DNA from: Saccoglossus kowalevskii
Taxonomy: Eukaryota > Hemichordata > Enteropneusta > Harrimaniidae
Assembly: GCF_000003605.2 (NCBI RefSeq)
Contig: NW_003151367.1
Span: forward strand, 126,001-136,615
Direction of reading: 5' to 3'
DNA: 10,615 nucleotides
Below are positions 1-6,692 of this stretch, piece by piece (the stretch's first letter is position 1; each line of letters begins with the position of its first letter). The notes under the pieces were generated by a model. That model was not told where the DNA came from and did no database searches. It saw only the letters and a list, made by a program, of their open reading frames with translations. A program made the position numbers and the translations under genes.

Positions 1-173
1 GGTACACAGGATATTATATTGACGGGTCGCATAGTTAAAACTTCGAAAACGTGAATAAATATTTCTTAAAATGCCGTTAAAGTAGCGTCGTGTTACTGGG
101 AGCATGTACAGGTCATAGGTCAATTCAAGAAGTTACTTGTGCAAACGCTATCAATTTTAAAACACTTTCAAAC

Positions 174-181
174 ATAAAATA
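174..181 (+). promoter_or_regulatory. TATA-like box at -27 of 5S-like cassette
   Basis: ATAAAATA lies 27 to 20 bases before the +1 inferred from the 5S alignment. Many invertebrate and fungal 5S genes have a TATA-like element near -30, so the position fits, but AT-rich DNA gives such matches by chance. It is kept in nearly every unit; unit 9 has one A fewer (CATAAATAG) and unit 8 is followed by ATGCC. Confidence 0.4.
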
Positions 182-193
182 GCCACCAATTCA

Positions 194-199
194 GGCCAG
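194..199 (+). other. Hypervariable 6-bp site at -7 to -2
   Basis: This site varies far more between units than its surroundings. Reading the six bases: units 1, 2 and 7 GGCCAG; unit 3 GGGCAA; units 4, 8 and 12 GGTCAA; unit 6 GGACAA; units 5 and 11 TTTCAA; units 9 and 10 GATGAA. The third base takes all four values. It is flanked by invariant AATTCA on the left and TTTCAAATTAC on the right. A second variable spot lies just upstream at 182-187 (GCCACC, GCCGCC, GCCGGC, GATGCC). Confidence 0.8.
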
Positions 200-200
200 T

Positions 201-325
201 TTCAAATTACTTAAGCAGTAGTGTGGGTAAGTAATCGAACAAAATCTAAAGTTAAGCTCAATCGGGCGTGGTTAGTAGTTGCATGGGAGACTTCTTGAGT
301 GACCTAGCTGGAGAAATATTTTTTT
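201..325 (+). pseudogene. 5S rRNA-derived pol III cassette, unit 1 copy
   Basis: A + strand segment resembling the internal control region of 5S rRNA genes. Against the human 5S sequence from memory, window 261-291 aligns ungapped to 5S 61-91 with 27 of 31 matches. Box A is represented by AAGTTAAGC (249-257; 5S has AAGCTAAGC), followed by TCGGGC and then the box C-like GGTTAGTAGTTGCATGGGAG (270-289). In this register +1 is base 201 and a T7 run at 319-325 falls at +119, where 5S genes end. TFIIIA/TFIIIC-dependent pol III genes use these elements. The first 40 nt and last 25 nt do not match 5S. GTTTC (199-203) could pair with GAAAT (313-317) as a weak closing stem. It is not a normal 5S rRNA; a pseudogene is most likely, and a divergent small RNA is possible. 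Confidence 0.7.
206..235 (+). repeat. Inverted repeat, 8-bp stem, at 5' end of 5S-like cassette
   Basis: ATTACTTA (206-213) and TAAGTAAT (228-235) are exact reverse complements separated by 14 bases. In the predicted transcript this hairpin would occupy +6 to +35, the region where real 5S rRNA has its acceptor stem and loop A/helix II. It is intact in most units; unit 4 (TAAC) and unit 9 (ACCTA) each lose one pair, with no compensating change. Confidence 0.6.
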
Positions 326-490
326 GTTCATCACACACATGTCAAAGATCTGAGGCAACGTTCTTGCATCTTTTTTTTACTGTGATGTCATTTATTAATA
401 GTAGAAAGACATGGAAATTTATTTATTTTTTCAAATTCATGAAAAGTTTTTTCAATTTTCCTATTATTTTCAAAGAACAACTTGTTGATG
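326..490. other. AT-rich stretch with several T-runs, no gene seen
   Basis: The stretch holds a T8 run (371-378 in unit 1), a TTTATTTATTTTTT tract and a GTTTTTTC tract. Their lengths vary from unit to unit, consistent with replication slippage. A GTG-started + strand reading frame of 84 codons runs from 268 to 522 in unit 1, with equivalents in units 6 (5049-5303) and 11 (9467-9721). It is broken in the other units because it crosses these runs, and I treat it as non-coding. Confidence 0.6.
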
Positions 491-498
491 CTGACGGC

Positions 499-515
499 AC
501 ACAGTGCGTTTTTAG
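499..515 (+). terminator. Small hairpin followed by T5
   Basis: GCAC-ACA-GTGC, with a flanking CG pair possible across a bulge, is followed by GTTTTT. It recurs in every unit. Units 8 and 9 have ATA in the loop, and unit 8 has GTGC duplicated next to it. The T5 could stop pol III. There is no bacterial context, so I do not read it as a rho-independent terminator. Its function is unknown. Confidence 0.3.
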
Positions 516-532
516 CTGTTAACGTGGCGTGA

Positions 533-574
533 AAAGTTGCGCAAAGTGAATTCAAAGTTGTGTAAAGTGATTGC
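533..574 (+). repeat. 21-bp imperfect tandem duplication
   Basis: Bases 533-553 and 554-574 match at 17 of 21 positions; both have the form AAAGTTG...AAAGTGA. AAAGTTTGTAG at 575 begins what may be a third, decayed copy. The same pair is present in every unit, so the duplication predates amplification of the array. Confidence 0.75.
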
Positions 575-594
575 AAAGTTTGTAGATTTATTTG
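553..594 (+). repeat. 42-bp subrepeat, left copy
   Basis: It matches the right copy at 911-952 at 37 of 42 positions, in the same orientation and 358 bp away. It starts CAAAGTTGTGTAAAG and ends GATTTATTTG. The two copies are the substrate of the deletion seen in unit 9. Confidence 0.9.
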
Positions 595-648
595 TATGTT
601 TGACCTAAGTTGTTTGCACATAAAAAACGGCAGTTGTAAAATCAAAAA

Positions 649-789
649 ATGAATAAAAGCCAGATAAAAGCAGTCTATATTAGCAGAGTATCACATGAGC
701 TGACTGACTTTAAAATTGTTAGAAAACAGCGTGAAAAGTTGGTAAAAACGTTCGAAACGTTGGCGGAGTTGCTTCTATATTTAACCTAA
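649..789 (+). pseudogene. Short reading frame A (46 codons), unrecognised
   Basis: An ATG frame beginning MNKSQIKA that recurs at 649, 1604, 2560, 3517, 4473, 5430, 6383, 7346, 8890 and 9848. I recognise no family. An A-run after GGT (744-748) is A5 in units 1, 2, 3, 5, 6 and 8, giving 46 codons ending LLLYLT. It is A6 in units 4, 7, 10 and 11, giving a shifted 61-codon version ending AVKFRKH. With A5 it stays in frame with frame B, with only 15 codons and two TAA between them, so a longer ancestral frame is conceivable. Changes between copies, such as GTT/GAT, alter amino acids freely. Probably not translated. Confidence 0.25.
747..761. repeat. AACGTT-CGA-AACGTT inverted repeat
   Basis: Two copies of the self-complementary hexamer AACGTT flank CGA, forming a near-palindrome with three CpG sites in otherwise AT-rich DNA. 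It is present in all full units except unit 3 (CGC-AACGTT, spacer changed). It could be a protein-binding site or a chance feature. Confidence 0.5.
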
Positions 790-856
790 GTCATTGGAAT
801 GACAACCCCGCAGTTAAATTCAGAAAACATTGAGTAAATGTCTAGAAAATGCCCCA

Positions 857-864
857 TATATAAG
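857..864 (+). promoter_or_regulatory. TATATAAG box
   Basis: This is an exact match to the strong metazoan TATA consensus TATAWAWR. It is kept in all ten full units even where neighbouring bases change (unit 7 has CCACATATATAAG). It is lost in the deleted unit 9. No initiator or gene of sensible length follows, so a promoter role is only a possibility. Confidence 0.3.
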
Positions 865-910
865 CAGATTATGGCAACTGCGAGCCGAAAAATCGAAGGC
901 AAACTGCTTA

Positions 911-952
911 CAAAGTTGTTAAAAGCGATTGCAAAGTTTGTAGATTCGTTTG
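911..952 (+). repeat. 42-bp subrepeat, right copy
   Basis: It starts CAAAGTTGTTAAAAG and ends GATTCGTTTG, and it runs directly into the CENP-B-box-like motif. Differences from the left copy are at positions 10, 11, 16, 37 and 38 of the 42. Confidence 0.9.
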
Positions 953-961
953 AAAACGGTA
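944..961 (+). promoter_or_regulatory. CENP-B-box-like motif at unit boundary
   Basis: The common form ATTCGTTTGGAAACGGTA resembles the mammalian CENP-B box (YTTCGTTGGAARCGGGA) with one extra T after TTCG and GTA in place of GGGA. It occurs at the end of all eleven units that reach it: 1899-1916, 2855-2872, 3813-3830, 4768-4785, 5725-5742, 6679-6696, 7641-7658, 8234-8251, 9186-9203, 10144-10161 and here. Unit 1 has GAAAACGG; units 5 and 10 end in ATGG. The 8-bp rather than 7-bp gap between TTCG and CGG would put the two contact halves out of register, so binding is doubtful. Confidence 0.35.
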
Positions 962-1912
962 CACAGGATATTATATTGACGGGTCGCATAGTTAAAACTT
1001 CGAAAACGTGAATAAATATTTCTTAAAATGCCGTTAAAGTAGCGTCGTGTTACTGGGAGCATGTACAGGTCGTAGGTCAATTCAAGAAGTTACTTGTGCA
1101 AACGCTATCAATTTTAAAACACTTTCAAACATAAAATAGCCACCAATTCAGGCCAGTTTCAAATTACTTAAGCAGTAGTGTGGGTAAGTAATCGAACAAA
1201 ATCTAAAGTTAAGCTCAATCGGGCGTGGTTAGTAGTTGCATGGGAGACTTCTTGAGTGACCTAGCTGGAGAAATTTTTTTTGTTCATCACACACATGTCA
1301 AAGATATGAGGCAACGTTCTTGCATCTTTTTTTACTGTGATGTCATTTATTAACAGTAGAAAGACATGGAAATTTATTTATTTTTCAAATTCATGAAAAG
1401 TTTTTTCAATTTTCCTATTATTTTCAAAGAACAACTTGTTGATGCTGACGGCACACAGTGCGTTTTTAGCTGTTAACGTGGGCGTGAAAAGTTGCGCAAA
1501 GTGAATTCAAAGTTGTGTAAAGTGATTGCAAAGTTTGTAGATTTATTTGTATGTTTGACCTAAGTTGTTTGCACATAAAAGACGGCAGTTGTAAAATAAA
1601 AAAATGAATAAAAGCCAAATAAAAGCAGTCTATATTAGCAGAGTATCACATGAGCTGACTGACTTTAAAATTGTTAGAAAACAGCGTGAAAAGTTGGTAA
1701 AAACGTTCGAAACGTTGGCGGAGTTGCTTCTATATTTAACCTAAGTCATTGGAATGACAACCCCGCAGTTAAATTCAGAAAACATTGAGTAAATGTCTAG
1801 AAAATGCCCCATATATAAGCAGATTATCGCAACTGCGAGCCGAAAAATCGAAGGCAAACTGCTTACAAAGTTGTTAAAAGCGATTGCAAAGTTTGTAGAT
1901 TCGTTTGGAAAC
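958..1912 (+). repeat. Repeat unit 2 (955 bp)
   Basis: Complete unit. Its leader variant (ACCAATTCAGGCCAG) is the same as in units 1 and 7. Private changes include CAGGTCGTAGG, an added G in AACGTGGGCGTG, AAAAGACGGC, and AAATAAAAAAATG before the short frame. It combines TTGTTAG, as in units 1, 5 and 6, with TTATCGCAACT, as in the other units, so it is a mosaic. Confidence 0.95.
1158..1281 (+). pseudogene. 5S-derived pol III cassette, unit 2
   Basis: Promoter boxes identical to unit 1. The final run is T8 (1274-1281) directly after GAAA. Confidence 0.68.
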
Positions 1913-2868
1913 GGTACACAGGATATTATATTGACGGGTCGCATAGTTAAAACTTCGAAAACGTGAATAAATATTTCTTAAAATGCCGTTAAAGTAGCGT
2001 CGTGTTACTGGGAGCATGTACAGGTCATAGGTCAATTCAAGAAGTTACTTGTGCAAACGCTATCAATTTTAAAACACTTTCAAACATAAAATAGCCGCCA
2101 ATTCAGGGCAATTTCAAATTACTTAAGCAGTAGTGTGGGTAAGTAATCGAACAAAATCTAAAGTTAAGCTCAATCGGGCGTGGTTAGTAGTTGCATGGGA
2201 GACTTCTTGAGTGACCTTGCTGGAGAAATTTTTTTTTGTTCATCACACACATGTCAAAGATATGAGGCAACGTTCTTGCATCTTTTTTTACTGTGATGTC
2301 ATTTATTAATAGTAGAAAGACATGGAAATTTATTTATTTTTTCAAATTCATGAAAAGTTTTTTCAATTTTCCTATTATTTTCAAAGAACAATTTGTTGAT
2401 GCTGACGGCACACAGTGCGTTTTTAGCTGTTAACGTGGCGTGAAAAGTTGCGCAAAGTGAATTCAAAGTTGTGTAAAGTGATTGCAAAGTTTGTAGATTT
2501 ATTTGTATGTTTGACCTAAGTTGTTTGCACATAAAAAACGGCAGTTGTAAAATCAAAAAATGAATAAAAGCCAGATAAAAGCACTCTATATTAGCAGAGT
2601 ATCACATGAGCTGACTGACTTTAAAATTGATAGAAAACAGCGTGAAAAGTTGGTAAAAACGTTCGCAACGTTGGCGGAGTTGCTTCTATATTTAACCTAA
2701 GTCATTGGAATGACAACCCCGCAGTTAAATTCAGAAAACATTGAGTAAATGTCTAGAAAATGCCCCATATATAAGCAGATTATCGCAACTGCGAGCCGAA
2801 AAATCGAAGGCAAACTGCTTACAAAGTTGTTAAAAGCGATTGCAAAGTTTGTAGATTCGTTTGGAAAC
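1913..2868 (+). repeat. Repeat unit 3 (956 bp)
   Basis: Complete unit. Private variants are CAGGGCAATTTC in the leader, GACCTTGCTGG at the 3' end of the 5S-like cassette, GAACAATTTGTTG, and GTTCGCAACG, which weakens the AACGTT inverted repeat. It shares GCACTCTATATT with units 4 and 11. Confidence 0.95.
2113..2237 (+). pseudogene. 5S-derived pol III cassette, unit 3
   Basis: Boxes are intact. AATTTC around +1 is fully complementary to GAAATT before the T-run, so this copy could form a 6-bp closing stem. CTAGC near the 3' end is CTTGC here. The run is T9 (2229-2237). Confidence 0.68.
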
Positions 2869-3826
2869 GGTACACAGGATATTATATTGACGGGTCGCAT
2901 AGTTAAAACTTCGAAAACGTGAATAACTATTTCTTAAAATGAACGTTAAAGTAGCGTCGTGTTACTGGAAGCATGTACAGGTCATAGGTCAATTCAAGAA
3001 GTTACTTGTGCAAACGCTATCAATTTTAAAACACTTTCAAACATAAAATAGCCGCCAATTCAGGTCAATTTCAAATTACTTAAGCAGTAGTGTGGGTAAG
3101 TAACCGAACAAAATCTAAAGTTAAGCTCAATCGGGCGTGGTTAGTAGTTGCATGGGAGACTTCTTGAGTGTCCTAGCTGGAGAAATTTTTTTTGTTCATC
3201 ACACACATGTCAAAGATATGAGGCAACGTTCTTGCATCTTTTTTTACTGTGATGTCATTTATTAGTATTAGAAAGACATGGAAATTTATTTATTTTTTCA
3301 AATTCATGAAAAGTTTTTTTAAATTTTCCTATTATTTTCGAAGAACAACTTGTTGATGCTGACGGCACACAGTGCGTTTTTAGCTGTTAACGTGGCGTGA
3401 AAAGTTGCGCAAAGTGAATTCAAAGTTGTGTAAAGTGATTGCAAAGTTTGTAGATTTATTTGTATGTTTGACCTAAGTTGTTTGCACATAAAAAACGGCA
3501 GTTGTAAAATCAAAAAATGAATAAAAGCCAGATAAAAGCACTCTATATTAGCAGAGTATCACATGAGCTGACTGACTTTAAAATTGATAGAAAACAGCGT
3601 GAAAAGTTGGTAAAAAACGTTCGAAACGTTGGCGGAGTTGCTTCTATATTTAACCTAAGTCATTGGAATGACAACCCCGCAGTTAAATTCAGAAAACATT
3701 GAGTAAATGTCTTGAAAATGCCCCATATATAAGCAGATTATCGCAACTGCGAGCCGAAAAATCGAAGGCAAACTGCTTACAAAGTTGTTAAAAGCGATTG
3801 CAAAGTTTGTAGATTCGTTTGGAAAC
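2869..3826 (+). repeat. Repeat unit 4 (958 bp)
   Basis: Complete unit. GAATAACTATTTC and AAAATGAACG near its start recur together only in unit 12. Private changes include CTGGAAGCATG, TAACCGAAC, TGTCCTAGC, TATTAGTATTAG and TTTTCGAAGAAC. AGA has become TGA in TCTTGAAAATG, which stops the second short frame after two codons. Confidence 0.95.
3070..3193 (+). pseudogene. 5S-derived pol III cassette, unit 4
   Basis: Boxes are intact. TAACCG in place of TAATCG unpairs the last base of the 5' hairpin, and GACC is TCC-shifted to TGTCC downstream of box C. T8 run at 3186-3193. Confidence 0.66.
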
Positions 3827-4781
3827 GGTACACAGGATATTATATTGACGGGTCGCATAGTTAAAACTTCGAAAACGTGAATAACTATTTCTTAAAATGC
3901 CGTTAAAATAGCGTCGTGTTACTGGGAGCATGTACAGGTCATAGGTCAATTCAAGAAGTTACTTGTGCAAACGCTATCAATTTTAAAACACTTCAAACAT
4001 AAAATAGCCGGCAATTCATTTCAATTTCAAATTACTTAAGCAGTAGTGTGGGTAAGTAATCGAACAAAATTTAAAGTTAAGCTCAATCGGGCGTGGTTAG
4101 TAGTTGCATGGGAGACTTCTTGAGTGACCTAGCTGGAGAAATTGTTTTTGTTCATCACACACATGTCAAAGATCTGAGGCAACGTTCTTGCATCTTTTTT
4201 TTACTGTGATGTCATTTATTAATAGTAGAAAGACATGGAAATTTATTTATTTTTTCAAATTCATGAAAAGTTTTTTCAATTTTCCTATTATTTTCAAAGA
4301 ACAACTTGTTGATGCTGACGGCACACAGTGCGTTTTTAGCTGTTAACGTGGCGTGAAAAGTTGCGCAAAGTGAATTCAAAGTTGTGTAAAGTGATTGCAA
4401 AGTTTGTAGATTTATTTGTATGTTTGACCTAAGTTGTTTGCACATAAAAAACGGCAGTTGTAAAATCAAAAAATGAATAAAAGCCAGATAAAAGCAGTCT
4501 ATATTAGCAGAGTATCACATGAGCTGACTGACTTTAAAATTGTTAGAAAACAGCGTGAAAAGTTGGTAAAAACGTTCGAAACGTTGGCGGAGTTGCTTCT
4601 ATATTTAACCTAAGTCATTGGAATGACAACCCCGCAGTTAAATTCAGAAAACATTGAGTAAATGTCTAGAAAATGCCCCATATATAAGCAGATTATGGCA
4701 ACTGCGAGCCGAAAAATCGAAGGCAAACTGCTTACAAAGTTGTTAAAAGCGATTGCAAAGTTTGTAGATTCGTTTGGAAAT
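3827..4781 (+). repeat. Repeat unit 5 (955 bp)
   Basis: Complete unit. It begins with the AATAACTATTTC variant of unit 4 but without the GAACG change. It has AAAATAGCG, a one-T deletion in ACACTTCAAAC, the leader variant GGCAATTCATTTCAA (CATTTCAA is shared with unit 11), and TTGTTTTTG at the terminator run (shared with unit 7). The second half matches units 1 and 6. Confidence 0.95.
4026..4149 (+). pseudogene. 5S-derived pol III cassette, unit 5
   Basis: ATTTAAAG replaces ATCTAAAG just before box A. The terminal run is interrupted by a G (TTG) but still ends in T5 (4145-4149). Confidence 0.66.
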
Positions 4782-5738
4782 GGTACACAGGATATTATAT
4801 TGACGGGTCGCATAGTTAAAACTTCGAAAACGAGAATAAATATTTCTTAAAATGCCGTTAAAGTAGCGTCGTGTTACTGGGAGCATGTACAGGTCATAGG
4901 TCAATTCAAGAAGTTACTTGTGCAAACGCTATCAATTTTAAAACACTTTCAAACATAAAATAGCCGCCAATTCAGGACAATTTCAAATTACTTAAGCAGT
5001 AGTGTGGGTAAGTAATCGAACAAAATCTAAAGTTAAGCTCAATCGGGCGTGGTTAGTAGTTGCATGGGAGACTTCTTGAGTGACCTAGCTGGAGAAATAT
5101 TTTTTTGTTCATCACACACATGTCAAAGATCTGAGGCAACGTTCTTGCATCTTTTTTTTACTGTGATGTCATTTATTAATAGTAGAAAGACATGGAAATT
5201 TATTTATTTTTTCAAATTCATGAAAAGTTTTTTCAATTTTCCTATTATTTTCAAAGAACAACTTGTTGATGCTGACGGCACACAGTGCGTTTTTAGCTGT
5301 TAACGTGGCGTGAAAAGTTGCGCAAAGTGAATTCAAAGTTGTGTAAAGTGATTGCAAAGTTTGTAGATTTATTTGTATGTTTGACCTAAGTTGTTTGCAC
5401 ATAAAAAACGGCAGTTGTAAAATCAAAAAATGAATAAAAGCCAGATAAAAGCAGTCTATATTAGCAGAGTATCACATGAGCTGACTGACTTTAAAATTGT
5501 TAGAAAACAGCGTGAAAAGTTGGTAAAAACGTTCGAAACGTTGGCGGAGTTGCTTCTATATTTAACCTAAGTCATTGGAATGACAACCCCGCAGTTAAAT
5601 TCAGAAAACATTGAGTAAATGTCTAGAAAATGCCCCATATATAAGCAGATTATGGCAACTGCGAGCCGAAAAATCGAAGGCAAACTGCTTACAAAGTTGT
5701 TAAAAGCGATTGCAAAGTTTGTAGATTCGTTTGGAAAC
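4782..5738 (+). repeat. Repeat unit 6 (957 bp)
   Basis: Complete unit, nearly the same as unit 1 from the 5S-like cassette onwards: identical T-run lengths, AGATCTGAG, TTGTTAG and TTATGGCAACT. A T-to-A change in AAACGAGAAT removes the TGA that ends the second short frame carried in from unit 5. Its leader variant (CAGGACAATTTC) is private. Confidence 0.95.
4982..5106 (+). pseudogene. 5S-derived pol III cassette, unit 6
   Basis: Boxes and T7 run (5100-5106) are the same as in unit 1; only the sequence just upstream of +1 differs (GGACAA). Confidence 0.68.
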
Positions 5739-6692
5739 GGTACACAGGATATTATATTGACGGGTCGCATAGTTAAAACTTCGAAAACGTGAATAAATAT
5801 CTTAAAATGCCGTTAAAGTAGCGTCGTGTTACTGGGAGCATGTACAGGTCATAGGTCAATTCAAGAAGTTACTTGTGCAAACGCTATCAATTTTAAAACA
5901 CTTTCAAACATAAAATAGCCACCAATTCAGGCCAGTTTCAAATTACTTAAGCAGTAGTGTGGGTAAGTAATCGAACAAAATCTAAAGTTAAGCTCAATCG
6001 GGCGTGGTTAGTAGTTGCATGGGAGACTTCTTGAGTGACCTAGCTGGAGAAATTGTTTTTGTTCATCACACACATGTCAAAGATATGAGGCAACGTTCTT
6101 GCATCTTTTTTTACTGTGATGTCATTTATTAATAGTAGAAAGACATGGAAATTTATTTATTTTTTCAAATTCATGAAAAGTGTTTTCAATTTTCCTATTA
6201 TTTTCAAAGAACAACTTGTTGATGCTGACGGCACACAGTGCGTTTTTAGCTGTTAACGTGGCGTGAAAAGTTGCGCAAAGTGAATTCAAAGTTGTGTAAA
6301 GTGATTGCAAAGTTTGTAGATTTATTTGTATGTTTGACCTAAGTAGTTTGCACATAAAAAACGGCAGTTGTAAAATCAAAAAATGAATAAAAGCCAGATA
6401 AAAGCAGTCTATATTAGCAGAGTATCACATGAGCTGACTGACTTTAAAATTGATAGAAAACAGCGTGAAAAGTTGGTAAAAAACGTTCGAAACGTTGGCG
6501 GAGTTGCTTCTATATTTAACCTAAGTCATTGGAATGACAACCCCGCAGTTAAATTCAGAAAACATTGAGTAAATGTCTAGAAAATGCCACATATATAAGC
6601 AGATTATCGCAACTGCGAGCCGAAAAATTGAAGGCAAACTGCTTACAAAGTTGTTAAAAGCGATTGCAAAGTTTGTAGATTCGTTTGGAAAC
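5739..6692 (+). repeat. Repeat unit 7 (954 bp)
   Basis: Complete unit. It is short by three bases near its start (AATATCTTAAAA in place of AATATTTCTTAAAA and a neighbouring gap). Its leader is that of units 1 and 2 and its TTGTTTTTG run that of unit 5. Private changes are GAAAAGTGTTTTC, CTAAGTAGTTTGC, AATGCCACATAT and AAAAATTGAAGG. Confidence 0.95.
5937..6060 (+). pseudogene. 5S-derived pol III cassette, unit 7
   Basis: Boxes intact. The terminal run has the same TTG interruption as unit 5 and then T5 (6056-6060). Confidence 0.67.

Larger units (their letters stand above)
1..957 (+). repeat. Repeat unit 1 (957 bp, reference unit)
   Basis: Complete unit used here as the reference for internal coordinates. 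It belongs with units 5 and 6 by three shared variants: AAAGATCTGAG after the 5S-like cassette (others have AAAGATATGAG), TTGTTAG in the first short frame, and TTATGGCAACT in the second. Its end carries a private change, TTTGAAAACGG in place of TTTGGAAACGG. Confidence 0.95.
838..1011 (+). pseudogene. Short reading frame B (57 codons), unrecognised
   Basis: An ATG frame starting MSRKCPIYKQ and ending in TGA, crossing the arbitrary unit boundary. Copies start at 838, 1793, 2749, 4662, 5619, 6573, 7535, 9080 and 10038. The unit 4 copy (3707) has AGA changed to TGA at codon 3. The unit 5 copy (4662-4850) loses the final TGA and runs to 62 codons. Across copies I count about seven amino-acid or stop changes and three silent ones, which gives no sign of selection for protein. 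The reading is basic and lacks any motif I know. A 67-codon minus-strand frame overlaps it (786-989 in unit 1) and survives in all ten full units, but it too varies freely in amino acids. Confidence 0.25.

Noticed and set aside
218-240. Spliced-leader RNA gene: GGGTAAGT looks like a perfect 5' splice site, and SL genes are often linked to 5S arrays
   Set aside because: I recognise no known leader sequence upstream. The T-run is better explained as a pol III terminator, and the sequence between is a 5S promoter rather than SL stem-loops and a clear Sm site.
201-325. Functional 5S rRNA gene
   Set aside because: The 5' 40 nt and 3' 25 nt do not match 5S, the normal acceptor stem is absent, and some copies (units 8, 10, 11, 12) have changes in promoter boxes.
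470-495. AACAA-C-TTGTT odd palindrome
   Set aside because: It is short, AT-rich and changed in unit 3; it is expected by chance in this composition.
388-645. Minus-strand 85-codon reading frame, repeated in several units
   Set aside because: It is broken or shortened in units 2, 4, 8, 9, 10 and 11 by homopolymer changes or lost starts, and it has no recognisable motif. It persists elsewhere only because the units are nearly identical.
786-989. Minus-strand 67-codon frame starting MRPVNIISC, intact in all ten full units
   Set aside because: Most differences between copies change the amino acid (P/S, G/W, L/Q, S/T, N/T, F/C), so there is no sign of protein-level selection. It lies opposite an equally open + strand frame in a well-conserved DNA segment.
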